A stretch of 64,000 nucleotides of DNA from Alkalinema pantanalense (GTDB lineage: Bacteria > Cyanobacteriota > Cyanobacteriia > Leptolyngbyales > Leptolyngbyaceae): the NCBI RefSeq assembly GCF_050753345.1, contig NZ_JBLZFX010000004.1:62001-126000 (forward strand), given 5' to 3'. Numbering within the stretch: position 1 is the first letter of the stretch; every line of letters begins with the position of its first letter. The notes beneath the pieces were generated by a model. The model was given only the letters and a program-made list of their open reading frames with translations. It had not been told where the DNA came from and did no database searches. Below are positions 1-8,876 of the stretch, in pieces. The translations under genes and the position numbers were made by a program.

Positions 1-67
1 TATTAATGCAGAGCATTGTCTGAGACAGACGCATTTGGGGGTGGGGAAAAACAGCCTCCACCCCTTC

Positions 68-103
68 AGCAGATCAACAAAAAAGAGCAGATCAACAAAA
101 AAG
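68..103. repeat. 18-bp perfect tandem duplication
   Basis: The unit agcagatcaacaaaaaag occurs twice with no mismatch, directly downstream of ftsZ. The second copy supplies the A-run that becomes the U-tract of the ftsZ terminator. It is one of many short tandem duplications in the spacers of this window. Confidence 0.9.
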
Positions 104-120
104 GCACCCTCTAGGGTGCC
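97..120 (-). terminator. Rho-independent terminator of ftsZ
   Basis: A perfect 7-bp stem (GGCACCC at 103-109, GGGTGCC at 114-120) with a 4-nt loop is followed on the minus strand by six T residues (A-run at 97-102). It lies about 55 bp past the ftsZ stop codon and points the right way to end that transcript. Confidence 0.85.
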
Positions 121-175
121 TGAAACCAGAACAGAAAACTGGGAAACGCAGTTGTGTTGACCCTGCGTGCTTTTC

Positions 176-1516
176 CTAGCCCCGAGGCGGACGGCGACGT
201 TGGAGAAACTCAGGAATGTCTAACCCCCCTGGTGTGGGTGGGGTAGGTTTAGATTGTCGGGGTTCGGGCAAGGGCAATCCCCCCGCATTGGTTTCAGGTT
301 TCGCGATCGAACGCTTTGGAGCTGTCGTAGGTCGAGCGGCTGCTTGGGCTTGGGTTTCACCGGAGAATCCCGTCGCAATCACCGTAATCCGAACTTCGCC
401 TTGCATGCGCTCGTCAATCACCGCGCCAAAGATGATGTTGGCATTGGGATCAACCACTTCGTAAATGATCTCAGCAGCAGCGTTCACCTCATGGAGAGTG
501 AGATCATGGCCGCCGGTAATGTTGAAGACGACGCCCCGTGCCCCATCGATCGAGGCTTCCAGCAACGGCGAAGAGATGGCTGCCATCGCGGCTTCTCGGG
601 CCCGAGATTTGCCGGAGCCAATTCCGATCCCCATCAAGGCGGATCCCGCGTCGGCCATGACAGCTCGGACATCGGCAAAGTCTACGTTAACCAGCCCCGG
701 AATGGTGATGATATCAGAAATCCCTTGTACCCCTTGGCGTAGCACATCATCGGCAGTGCGGAAGGCTTCTTGCACGGGGGTTGATTCCGAAATGACGGAT
801 AGCAATTTATCGTTGGGAATGATGATGAGGGTATCCACTCGCCCTTGCAACGCTGCGAGTCCCTCTTCCGCTTGATTGGTGCGCCGCCGCCCTTCAAAGG
901 TAAATGGACGGGTTACGACGCCAACGGTCAGTGCTCCAATCTCCTTGGCCACTTCGGCGACGATCGGGGCCGCTCCAGTGCCTGTACCGCCCCCCATGCC
1001 CGCTGTAATAAAAACGAGGTCAGACCCTTCTAGGGCCGCTGCGATTTCATCCCGAGACTCTTCGGCGGCCTTCTGCCCGATCGCGGGATTCCCTCCGGCA
1101 CCTAACCCTCGGGTAAGTTTTTGACCAATTTGCAGTCGTTTTTGGGCAGAAGATTGGGTCAAAGCTTGGGCGTCAGTATTAATTGACCAAAATTCAACTC
1201 CAGTTACTTCACTGGCGATCATTCGATTGACAGCATTACCGCCACTCCCGCCAACGCCAATTACTTTAATTCTGGCAATACTGCTGGGCACGATGTCACC
1301 ACTCCTTAATTCCTCTCCGGGCACCACGTTGACATTTCCCCCTGAATTACTGGATGAACTGATACTGCGGAGAGAGTTGGAGCTATCCCCTACCGACGCA
1401 AACTTCGAGACTCCGTCCTCATGGGAGTCTATGTCCTCATGGGAACGAATCTGATCTTGCTCAAGCGACTTGTTGAGGATCAGTGGAGTGGAATTTGACT
1501 CATTGTTAAGCGTCAT
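176..1516 (-). CDS. ftsZ: Cell division protein FtsZ
   Basis: Tubulin-like GTPase that polymerises into the cytokinetic ring at midcell. The protein has 446 residues. The nucleotide-binding start GVGGSGGNAVNRM is at about 87-99, the tubulin signature GGGTGTG at 175-181, and the T7 loop NVDFADVR at about 277-284. The tail ends in the conserved peptide GGLDIPEFLQRRR, which binds membrane anchors and other partners. About 80 low-complexity, Ser-rich residues precede the core; such an N-terminal extension is typical of cyanobacterial FtsZ. Within it SHED occurs twice (a small in-frame duplication). It follows ftsQ on the same strand after a 183-bp spacer, the usual cyanobacterial order, and ends in a strong terminator. 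Confidence 0.98.
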   Translation of the reverse strand: MTLNNESNSTPLILNKSLEQDQIRSHEDIDSHEDGVSKFASVGDSSNSLRSISSSSNSGGNVNVVPGEELRSGDIVPSSIARIKVIGVGGSGGNAVNRMIASEVTGVEFWSINTDAQALTQSSAQKRLQIGQKLTRGLGAGGNPAIGQKAAEESRDEIAAALEGSDLVFITAGMGGGTGTGAAPIVAEVAKEIGALTVGVVTRPFTFEGRRRTNQAEEGLAALQGRVDTLIIIPNDKLLSVISESTPVQEAFRTADDVLRQGVQGISDIITIPGLVNVDFADVRAVMADAGSALMGIGIGSGKSRAREAAMAAISSPLLEASIDGARGVVFNITGGHDLTLHEVNAAAEIIYEVVDPNANIIFGAVIDERMQGEVRITVIATGFSGETQAQAAARPTTAPKRSIAKPETNAGGLPLPEPRQSKPTPPTPGGLDIPEFLQRRRPPRG

Positions 1517-1699
1517 TGGAACTACGGGCGGAACTTATAAACAATTTTTTGACTCCAGGTAGCACCGCATCACCAGGGGGTAACTGGCTAACCGGAACAC
1601 CAATTCTACTAAATCTTCAACAGCAAAACCGTCGATTCGCCATCAAGTTCGGTTTAATTGTGCCATGAGATTACGGGAAATTCTGCCACAGTTCGATCG

Positions 1700-2665
1700 C
1701 TATGGGGTACTAATTTTTCCGGAGTTTGTTGTACCTCGCAGTTTCAAGATAGGTGTATTGGGGTTCCGCAAATCGAGATACTCCATGGAACTAGCGGTTT
1801 TGTTGCGAGGAAGCTCGCGCACACGATCGAGGACTCGAATCTGGTTGGCGAACTGATTCCCGTAGGCTCCGAGGTGTACAACGCCAATTTCAGTCGTCAG
1901 AATTAAATTCCCAGGATTTTGCCAATCAATGGCCTGCACGGTGACAGGACTACGGCTGATCATGGGATAGAAGCGATCCCAGTGAGGGCGATACGTATCA
2001 GGATTCCCAATGACTTTGAGGGGCGGTAATTGGAGATTCTGTTCAACCGCTGCATAACTTTCTAAGGGGATCCATCGCCCATTTTCATCCAGCAAGCCAG
2101 AGGGTTTGCTGCTTCCCGCTCTTTTTGAGGAAGCTTCTGAGGAATTGCTAGGGCTGGAAGGACTACCTTCGTTGGAAGCTGATGCGGAATTGGTCGGTGC
2201 AGGATTTGTTGTCTCATCGCCATTGCGGCGGGAGGCTGGGCTGGATTTCCCTTGAGGGGGTAGGGTTAACCAAGCTTGGGCCACGGGCTTGCGTTCACGG
2301 ATACGCACTGTCAATCCAGGCGGAAACAGATGACGTTCCACACTGACCTCAGCAATGGGCGCTTTGTCCTTCAAGGTTTCTGCAATTTTGGCAGGTTGCA
2401 CCTTGCTGAGGGACTCGGGATAGTTGATTGGCAAGAGAGAACGTATTGTGTTGGCTGCGAGGAACTGGTTGCCTTCAATCTTGACTTGGGCTGCATTCCG
2501 GATGACCCAATTGGGCTGAGTCACTGCCCAAACTAAGGTGCCGGCTATTCCCAAAACCACCAGCGATCGCCAAGACATTGTCAGGATGCGGTTACGCCGT
2601 TGTCGCCGCAGTTGTTGCCGTCGTTGAGAAAGTTCATGCCGAGAAACAGGAGCAATGCCAGCCAT
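1700..2665 (-). CDS. ftsQ: Cell division protein FtsQ/DivIB
   Basis: Bitopic inner-membrane divisome protein linking FtsZ to septal peptidoglycan synthesis. An Arg-rich cytoplasmic N-terminus (about 1-30) precedes one membrane span (about 31-46, SLVVLGIAGTLVWAV). A POTRA domain follows (about 60-133, starting VKIEGNQFLAANTI) and then the beta domain. A Ser/Pro/Asn-rich insert of about 50 residues (about 140-190) separates POTRA from the C-terminal domain and is not part of the fold as I know it. The start ATG is the first in frame before the basic segment. It lies upstream of ftsZ on the same strand and is probably partly co-transcribed with it. Confidence 0.92.
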   Translation of the reverse strand: MAGIAPVSRHELSQRRQQLRRQRRNRILTMSWRSLVVLGIAGTLVWAVTQPNWVIRNAAQVKIEGNQFLAANTIRSLLPINYPESLSKVQPAKIAETLKDKAPIAEVSVERHLFPPGLTVRIRERKPVAQAWLTLPPQGKSSPASRRNGDETTNPAPTNSASASNEGSPSSPSNSSEASSKRAGSSKPSGLLDENGRWIPLESYAAVEQNLQLPPLKVIGNPDTYRPHWDRFYPMISRSPVTVQAIDWQNPGNLILTTEIGVVHLGAYGNQFANQIRVLDRVRELPRNKTASSMEYLDLRNPNTPILKLRGTTNSGKISTP

Positions 2666-3030
2666 GGTGTATTGAGAAGGAGCATGAGCAAAACTGCGAT
2701 CTGCACTGCGAATTTAGATTCAGTGAAGTAAATTTAGAGTCTGTGAACCTAAGAAGCACGATCGGGCTACCAGAAACCAGTTGCCAGGAAAAATTCGCCC
2801 CTATATTTAAGCATGGTCAGCCGAAATAGCACGGCTGAGATTATTTAGTTTTTTATGCAACTGGTTTGCTATACAACAAGCTCTGTCAGCACTTAGGTCA
2901 AACCTCCCAACTCAGACCTCTGATGATGTCTGCATCCTGCATGATCTCTTGTCCTGGGCTTAATTGTTTTGACCTGTTTTTATTAACAAGCTGGTTTTCT
3001 AACAAACTGGTTTTCTAACAAACTGGTTTT
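2666..3030. other. Intergenic region upstream of ftsQ
   Basis: No convincing gene. A 7-bp stem (TCAGCCG at 2817-2823, CGGCTGA at 2832-2838) is followed by a T-rich stretch on the plus strand but has no plus-strand gene to terminate. The left end holds the ftsQ promoter region. The right end carries the 16-bp tandem repeat described separately. Confidence 0.5.
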
Positions 3031-3039
3031 CTAACAAAC
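2985..3039. repeat. 16-bp tandem repeat, three copies, touching a stop codon
   Basis: The unit aacaaactggttttct occurs at 2985-3000 (one mismatch), 3001-3016 and 3017-3032, with a partial fourth copy, aacaaac, at 3033-3039. The array overlaps the stop codon and last codons of the response regulator gene. The pattern looks like local tandem duplication starting at the gene's 3' end. Confidence 0.9.
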
Positions 3040-3720
3040 GATGCCAGAGCGTAAAGCCCGTACAGCGGCTTGGGTGCGATCGTCAGCGCATAATTTATTC
3101 AAAATATTGCGGACGTGGGTTTTGACCGTACCGACGGTGATGAAGAGCTTATCGGCGATCGCGGCGTTACTGTAACCATCCACAATCAGTTGCAGGACTT
3201 CTAACTCCCGTTCTGTCAGGGGGTAGGACTCTGTGGGTTCCGTTGGAGTGGGAAGGTGGATTGAATTCACGGCTGAAACGCTAGTCTGTTGAGACTGACG
3301 CAGGACAATCCGCGCGATCGCTGGATCAATCCAAGAATTTCCTTCATGGGTGACCCGCAAAGCCTCGACCAATTGATCAAGGCTGACATCCTTCATACAG
3401 TAGGAGTCGGCACCCGCCGCAAAAGCTGCCATCACTACATCTTCCGTATCTTGAAGGGTCAAGATCAAAATCTTCGTGGGCGAAGTTTCGGAGACTTGAG
3501 CTTGCTTAAACCGTTTGGTTAACTCGATGCCATCCATATCGGGGAGGCCGATATCCACGATCGCAACATCGGGCTTAGCAATGGTTAGCAACCGCAGTCC
3601 ATCTGCTGCATTGGAGGCTTCGCCAATCACCCGAAAACCTGATCGCTGTTGGAGCGCGGTTCGCATTCCAACACGAGTTAAATCGTGGTCTTCTATCAGC
3701 GCAATTCGAATGTCGTTCAT
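3031..3720 (-). CDS. NarL/FixJ-family response regulator
   Basis: DNA-binding response regulator of about 229 residues. The receiver domain (about 1-125) has the acidic pair E10/D11, the phospho-acceptor D56 (in VDIGLPDMDG) and the conserved Lys in CMKDVS. A LuxR-type helix-turn-helix occupies the C-terminal 65 residues (LTERELEVLQLIVDGYSNAAI, then VGTVKTHVRNILNKL). I chose the ATG at 3720, where the protein begins MNDIRIALIEDHD, as in cyanobacterial relatives; an upstream in-frame ATG would add 14 unlikely residues. No kinase is adjacent on the same strand. The kinase at 4475 is divergent and could be its partner, but that is only an inference from proximity. The target genes are not known from this sequence. 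Confidence 0.9.
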   Translation of the reverse strand: MNDIRIALIEDHDLTRVGMRTALQQRSGFRVIGEASNAADGLRLLTIAKPDVAIVDIGLPDMDGIELTKRFKQAQVSETSPTKILILTLQDTEDVVMAAFAAGADSYCMKDVSLDQLVEALRVTHEGNSWIDPAIARIVLRQSQQTSVSAVNSIHLPTPTEPTESYPLTERELEVLQLIVDGYSNAAIADKLFITVGTVKTHVRNILNKLCADDRTQAAVRALRSGIVC

Positions 3721-4474
3721 TAGAGTTAACTTCCACCCATTTGCATAAGGATACTTACCCAAAGACTGCCCTGAATTCTGCCATCTGCATCACTGTGGTA
3801 ACCAGTTACTTCAAAAGTTTAAAGATGCCCTAGTTCTGAAGCTCCGATTACGCAGACACGTTTGATATCATGGTTAAGTACTTATCGGTACTCAATTGTA
3901 GCCGTTCATTCTCGCCTACCACACCCTTCTGGGTGAAGGAATTGAGAGCAAACTTCACAAGTCTGCTAGAGATTAACCGAAAGAGAGGCTGAATTCGTGA
4001 TTTAGGGCAGAATCGTTGCCGTTAAGTCAACTAGTGTTGAATCTCGAACGATCGACCTCCTCAAAATCCAGGCCCATGAAATCCAGCGATTATCTGGATG
4101 ATGATGCTTTGATGATCGTAGTTTGGGACACTCATCTCTTAGGAGAATCAGCGAGTTTATCGAGGCTAACCCATTGGTTAGAACCAGCGGATGCTCTTTT
4201 AACCTAGTGATATCCGGGAGAGTGCTATCTTCGAGACTTTCATATTTAGCGGGTAAACTCACATCCACCCTAGGAGATAAACCCAGTGAATTTTGAATTA
4301 TTCTCTAGTTTTTTGAGCAGTAACTGGGAATGCCTGAAATAATGGTGCTTGACATCCTCCGCAACGCGAATGCGTCGCAGCCCACACGGTACTAACCAAT
4401 ATAGTGGCAGCCAAGACGGTAGTGATGGATGCAGGGGTGATCGATGCAGTGGTAACAGATATACGTGAGATGCC
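3721..4474. other. Long intergenic region between divergent regulator genes
   Basis: About 750 bp without a supported gene. Frames up to 88 codons exist but show no ribosome-binding site or recognisable product. It must hold the promoters of both flanking regulators. At 4347-4380 there is a CTTGACATCCTCC motif followed by a hairpin that resembles an IS200/IS605-type end (separate entry). Confidence 0.5.
4347..4380 (+). mobile_element. Possible orphan IS200/IS605-type end
   Basis: CTTGACATCCTCC is followed directly by a hairpin (4361-4378; seven pairs with one mismatch around a GAAT loop). The same 13-nt start with one change (CTTGACATACTCC) precedes a hairpin on the minus strand at 37748-37711. 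This layout resembles the ends of IS200/IS605 elements as I remember them from cyanobacteria. No transposase is nearby, so it would be a remnant or a non-autonomous copy. Confidence 0.4.
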
Positions 4475-6349
4475 ATGGATGGGAATCTCAAGTTGCTCAT
4501 GGCAGGGGCAAGTGCGGTTAATCGCATGGCAATTTGCCAAGCTTGGCAATTGGCGGGGATGCGAGTACCGATCGTTGAAGTAGAGAGTCAGGCGATCGCG
4601 ATCGCGACCTTAGAAAATGAGCCGTTTGATTGCTTAGTGATTGATGAACAATTACTCGATGGATCCGGTCAATTACTTTTAGATATGATCCAACTCAAAC
4701 GGCTTGCCGTTGGGATCGTGATGCTGATGCACGAGGCTAACCAAGAGACAGCCTGGAAACTCCTGGGACGGGGAGCCGGAGATTATCTAGTGCAGTCTGA
4801 GATGACCCCCACAACCCTCTGTCATCGAGTCTGGAATGCGGTAAGACTGCATCGAATGGCGGGACATGTGCAAGGGATGCACCATCAAGTCCAAAAAATT
4901 TTGGCTGAAAATGAACGGTTAGCTCAGTCCGCTCAAGAAGCTGAGAAAATTCGCAATCGGGTGGTCTTGACCTTAGGCCGTAATCAGCAACAACTGCGAA
5001 CACTGCAGCAGTTGACCGATCTGTTAAATCAACGGTTAACGAACCTGCCAGGGCTATTGCAAGCCATGATTGATGCTGTATGTGAAGCGATTTCCGATAC
5101 GCAATTTGGTCTGATTGTTCTGCAAAACGCCCAAACTCAGGATCTGGAACTGACGGCAACCGTTGGACTGCATCGTAGTGATTTTCTTCAAGAAACGTTT
5201 TCGTTGAAAAAAGGCCCACTAAGTCAAGTCTTTTTGACGGGGGAATCCCTATTGCTGCGAACCCACAAGCGCGATCGTCGAATGCCCGCGATCGATGTGC
5301 AGACGCCCTTGGAGTACACGCCCGCCGCCCTATGTACAGTCGCGATCGCATCGGCTCAAGCGGGGCGATTGGGGGTTTTGGCCGTCGGCAACTGGGAAAA
5401 TCCCCAAGCCTTTGATGATGATGATTTACGGCTGTTGATCGCCTTTGGGGAGCAAGCCGCGATCGCCCTGAACAATGCGCAGTTGATCAACGCGTTGGAA
5501 GAGCGAGAAGAACGCCTCGCCCTGCAAAACACGGTGCTGTACGAACAAAATCAAGAACTGGAAAACCAGCGGCAACAGATTCAGATGCAAAACTTGCGGC
5601 TGCTGGAAGCGGCGCAAATTAAGTCTCAATTTTTGGCTACGATGTCCCACGAATTACGGACTCCCATGAATGCCATCATTGGGTTCTCTCAGCTACTGCT
5701 GCGGCAACAGCAACAAATTTCGCCGCAGCAAGCGGACATGGTGAGTCGTATTCTGAACAATGGTAAGCATCTTTTGGCCTTAATCAATGACATTTTAGAT
5801 CTGTCACGAATTGAAGCGGGTCGCTTAGAACTGAAACTAGAGGCTTTCAACTTGCCCGAATTGCTCCAGTCTACGATCGAAGAATTACGATCTCTGGCGG
5901 ATCAAAAGCAATTGAATCTACAGATTAACACCCGCTTACTGGAGCCTGTGGTGGTCAATGATATGGCACGGGTACGCCAAGTGCTGGTCAATTTGCTATC
6001 CAATGCGATTAAGTTTACGGAAACGGGGGGGGTTGTGGTTGAAGTGCAAGATCTCCATCTCGATCGGCTAAGAATTACTGTGCAGGACACCGGAATTGGC
6101 ATTGCAGCAGAAAATATTCCCCACATTTTTGAAGAATTTCGGCAGATTGATCAAACAGTGACCCGTCGCCATGCTGGAACGGGATTGGGGTTAGCGATTA
6201 CAAAATGGCTGGTGAAAATGATGGGGGGGCAAATTAACGTGACTAGCCAATTGGGGCAAGGCTCTACCTTCCAGGTTGAAATTCCTCGGGAGGTTGTCAT
6301 TCGGCCTCCTGCCAAGCTGCAACCGCTGATGCAAGGCACAGATTTCTAG
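4475..6349 (+). CDS. GAF-domain histidine kinase with degenerate N-terminal receiver
   Basis: Cytoplasmic sensor kinase of 624 residues without membrane spans. An N-terminal receiver-like domain (about 1-125) keeps a candidate D57 (VIDEQLLDGSG). It lacks the acidic pair (MAGAS at 9-13) and has Gln at the position of the invariant Lys (LVQSE, Q107). Then come a coiled coil (about 130-180), a GAF domain (about 185-337), a second coiled coil (about 340-383), the HisKA domain with H392 in SHELRTPMNA, and the HATPase domain with N-box NLLSNAIKF, DTGIG and GTGLGLAI. The kinase core looks intact. The receiver is probably a protein-interaction or unphosphorylated control domain. The ligand of the GAF domain is unknown; I see no CxxxxH-like bilin attachment motif. 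Confidence 0.9.
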   Translation: MDGNLKLLMAGASAVNRMAICQAWQLAGMRVPIVEVESQAIAIATLENEPFDCLVIDEQLLDGSGQLLLDMIQLKRLAVGIVMLMHEANQETAWKLLGRGAGDYLVQSEMTPTTLCHRVWNAVRLHRMAGHVQGMHHQVQKILAENERLAQSAQEAEKIRNRVVLTLGRNQQQLRTLQQLTDLLNQRLTNLPGLLQAMIDAVCEAISDTQFGLIVLQNAQTQDLELTATVGLHRSDFLQETFSLKKGPLSQVFLTGESLLLRTHKRDRRMPAIDVQTPLEYTPAALCTVAIASAQAGRLGVLAVGNWENPQAFDDDDLRLLIAFGEQAAIALNNAQLINALEEREERLALQNTVLYEQNQELENQRQQIQMQNLRLLEAAQIKSQFLATMSHELRTPMNAIIGFSQLLLRQQQQISPQQADMVSRILNNGKHLLALINDILDLSRIEAGRLELKLEAFNLPELLQSTIEELRSLADQKQLNLQINTRLLEPVVVNDMARVRQVLVNLLSNAIKFTETGGVVVEVQDLHLDRLRITVQDTGIGIAAENIPHIFEEFRQIDQTVTRRHAGTGLGLAITKWLVKMMGGQINVTSQLGQGSTFQVEIPREVVIRPPAKLQPLMQGTDF

Positions 6350-6385
6350 CAATGGTTCCCTTGCAAGGGGTAGATCCCATCGGAA

Positions 6386-7360
6386 CTAGGCAATGCGTTC
6401 GGCAATGCGGAATTTAGCCGATCGCGATCGACTATTCCCCCGGATTTCCTCCTCGGTAGGTAAAATTGGTTTTTTCGTAATGACCTTCAGTAACTCCGAT
6501 TCCCGCATCCGGTGCTTGACGATGCGATCCTCCAAGCTGTGAAAGCTAATAATGGCCAGTCGTCCACCCGGTTTGAGCCAGAGCGGAGCTTGGGCAATGA
6601 AGGTTTCCAGCACTTCTAACTCTCGATTGACTGCGATGCGTAAGGCTTGAAACACGCGGGTTGCTGGGTGAATTCGACCATGGCGATATTTGCCGGGAAC
6701 GCATTGGGCAATGGCCTCCGCTAATCCCGTCGTGGTCTCAAAGGGGCGGCGTTCGACAATTTGTCGCGCAATGCGCCGAGACAGCCGTTCTTCGCCATAG
6801 GTGTAAAAGATATCGGCCAGTTCCTTTTCATCCCAGAAGTTAATAATCTCCGCCGCAGTTAATTCCTGCTGTTGATCCATTCGCATGTCTAAGGGGGCGC
6901 TGTGGCGGAAACTAAAGCCCCGATCGGCAATGTCAAACTGGGCAGAACTGACTCCGAGATCCGCTAAGATGCCGTCAAATTTCAGATCCCCAGGATTAAA
7001 CGCAGCAAAATTAACGTGATGGAAGGTCACTTGGTCACGGAAATCGGCTAAGGTCGCTTGGGCTGCCGCGATCGCCATGGCATCTTGATCTAAAGCCACA
7101 AGTTCCACCTGGGGAGCGGCTTGTAGAATCAGCCGACTGTGACCACCCCCGCCGACCGTCGCATCCAAATAGCGTCCTCCCGATTGCTGCACTTGCAGCC
7201 CGTCGATGACCTCTTGGTAGAGCACGGAAATATGGACAAATTCCGGGCGATCGGCGGTGCTACCAACCTCGCTGCAATCAGTTTCAATCGGCGGTTTCAG
7301 CTCGATCGAGGGTTCCAGCGGTGAGGAAGGTTGGGAAATATCTTGGGAGGGGTGGGTCAC
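6386..7360 (-). CDS. rsmH: 16S rRNA (cytosine-1402-N4)-methyltransferase RsmH
   Basis: Methylates N4 of C1402 in the decoding centre of 16S rRNA using S-adenosylmethionine. The SAM-binding motif DATVGGGGH is at 66-74. HISVLYQEVIDGL (about 43-55) is the conserved family start, and the C-terminal catalytic region contains FHSLEDRIVK. The protein has 324 residues, slightly longer than the usual 300-315 because of about 40 Ser/Pro-rich residues before HISVLYQ. The true start may therefore be further inside, although the first ATG is the only clear one. It stands apart from the mra/fts cluster, as is usual in cyanobacteria, and converges with the kinase gene 36 bp away. Confidence 0.95.
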   Translation of the reverse strand: MTHPSQDISQPSSPLEPSIELKPPIETDCSEVGSTADRPEFVHISVLYQEVIDGLQVQQSGGRYLDATVGGGGHSRLILQAAPQVELVALDQDAMAIAAAQATLADFRDQVTFHHVNFAAFNPGDLKFDGILADLGVSSAQFDIADRGFSFRHSAPLDMRMDQQQELTAAEIINFWDEKELADIFYTYGEERLSRRIARQIVERRPFETTTGLAEAIAQCVPGKYRHGRIHPATRVFQALRIAVNRELEVLETFIAQAPLWLKPGGRLAIISFHSLEDRIVKHRMRESELLKVITKKPILPTEEEIRGNSRSRSAKFRIAERIA

Positions 7361-7759
7361 AGGTTGAATTGGAGTTGCTAGCGGATGGGCAAAAGCATGC
7401 GCAAAACTGCTGTTCTATTGTCCTCAACTTTGGCTCAGCCTGGGCAGTTTTCTAGAAAATGTTGAATCCACGCGCTGCTGTCTGGGTTCGAGCTGCTGTG
7501 GAATTCCGCCAATGACTAATGACCCGCAAAATCAACTAACCTACAGAACAATCGTGAAAAATATTTTTTCCACAACACATAAACTTCTGTAACTGTAATA
7601 GCGTTAAAACGTTAACGCTTTGCAAGAGTTGCTGGAAAAAATCGGTGATCTAGATTACAAAACCTTTACAAACCAAGGGTTTCGCACAAAAGCGTTACAT
7701 CCCGGTGATAGTCTAGCTTTTGTATTTATTGTGAAAACGCAAGATAGCAAGAGGCGGAA
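7361..7759. other. Divergent promoter region of rsmH and hemE
   Basis: About 400 bp with no gene. It must contain the rsmH promoter (minus) and the hemE promoter (plus). The one distinct element is the inverted repeat at 7600-7619. Confidence 0.6.
7600..7619. promoter_or_regulatory. Inverted repeat, candidate operator upstream of hemE
   Basis: Perfect 8-bp arms AGCGTTAA and TTAACGCT are separated by 4 nt, 140 bp before the hemE start. The size and symmetry suit a dimeric regulator. There is no T-run, so it is not a terminator. The binding protein is unknown. Confidence 0.45.
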
Positions 7760-8821
7760 ATGACCGGGGCAAACGATATTCCATATCTGTTACGCGCTGC
7801 GAAGGGAGAAGTGCTGGCTCGTCCGCCCGTTTGGATGATGCGTCAGGCAGGTCGGTACATGAAGGTCTACCGGGATCTGCGCGATAAATATCCATCCTTC
7901 CGGGAACGCTCTGAAAATCCCGATCTGTCGATCGAGATTTCCCTGCAACCTTGGCGTGCCTTTCGTCCCGATGGCGTCATCATGTTCTCCGATATCCTGA
8001 CCCCATTACCGGGCATGGGGATCAACTTCGACATCATCGAAAGCCGGGGGCCGATTATCGATCCGCCGATTCGCACCATGGAACAGGTCAAACAACTGCG
8101 CCTGCTCAATCCGGAAGAGTCGCTGCCCTTTGTCAAAACTGTTCTGCAATCCCTACGCCAGGAAGTGGGTAACCAAGCAGCGGTTTTGGGCTTTGTGGGT
8201 GCGCCTTGGACTTTGGCTGCCTATGCTGTGGAAGGGAAGAGCTCTAAAGATTACGCCGTGATTAAGCGCATGGCTTTCTGTGAGCCGGAAACCTTGCATG
8301 CGCTGCTGTCTCTGTTAGCGGATTCGATCGCGGAATACGTGCGCTACCAGATTGACAGTGGGGCGCAACTGGTGCAAATGTTTGATTCCTGGGCCGGACA
8401 CCTCAGCCCGATCGACTATGATACCTTCGCCCTGCCCTATCAGCAGCGGGTCTTCCAGCAAGTCAAACAAACCCACCCCGATACGCCCTTAGTGCTTTAC
8501 ATCAGTGGTAGCGCGGGTGTTCTGGAGCGCATGGGGCAATCTGGCTGTAACTTTGTCAGCGTAGACTGGACAGTGGATATGGCCGATGCCCGTCATCGTC
8601 TAGGCCATAACATTGGAGTTCAAGGCAACGTTGATCCGGGGGTTCTGTTCGGGTCTAAGGAAATTATTCGCGATCGCATTTTAGATACCGTTCGCAAAGC
8701 CGGAAACCGGAAGCACATTCTGAACCTAGGGCATGGTATTCTACCCGGTACTCCAGAAGAAAATGCTGCCTTTTTCTTTGAAACCGCCAAGCAACTAGAT
8801 CAGTTGATGGCAACTGCCTAA
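7760..8821 (+). CDS. hemE: Uroporphyrinogen decarboxylase HemE
   Basis: Removes four carboxyl groups from uroporphyrinogen III to give coproporphyrinogen III, an early committed step to heme, bilins and chlorophyll. The protein has 353 residues, the usual length. The signature PPVWMMRQAGRYM (22-34) and the catalytic Asp within IMFSDIL (D78) are present, as is the C-terminal LNLGHGILPGTPEENAAFF. The ATG follows ggcggaa, a weak ribosome-binding site. It is transcribed alone or with the epimerase gene 55 bp downstream. With chlH and bvdR it is one of three tetrapyrrole genes in the window, but they are not clustered. Confidence 0.98.
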   Translation: MTGANDIPYLLRAAKGEVLARPPVWMMRQAGRYMKVYRDLRDKYPSFRERSENPDLSIEISLQPWRAFRPDGVIMFSDILTPLPGMGINFDIIESRGPIIDPPIRTMEQVKQLRLLNPEESLPFVKTVLQSLRQEVGNQAAVLGFVGAPWTLAAYAVEGKSSKDYAVIKRMAFCEPETLHALLSLLADSIAEYVRYQIDSGAQLVQMFDSWAGHLSPIDYDTFALPYQQRVFQQVKQTHPDTPLVLYISGSAGVLERMGQSGCNFVSVDWTVDMADARHRLGHNIGVQGNVDPGVLFGSKEIIRDRILDTVRKAGNRKHILNLGHGILPGTPEENAAFFFETAKQLDQLMATA

Positions 8822-8876
8822 GGGGTATAGGGTACGGCGTGACCCTGTACTATCCATTCCGTACCCACCCACATCC

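Noticed and set aside
4002..4268. 88-codon minus-strand frame in the long regulator spacer
   Set aside because: No ribosome-binding site, no recognisable protein pattern, and overlapping frames on the other strand are equally long.
4298..4549. Overlapping minus-strand frames at the 5' end of the kinase gene
   Set aside because: They lie antisense to the kinase start and have compositions typical of shadow frames.
8820..8876. Hairpin-like repeat of ggtac motifs between hemE and the epimerase gene
   Set aside because: The arms do not pair well and there is no T-run, so no terminator is called.
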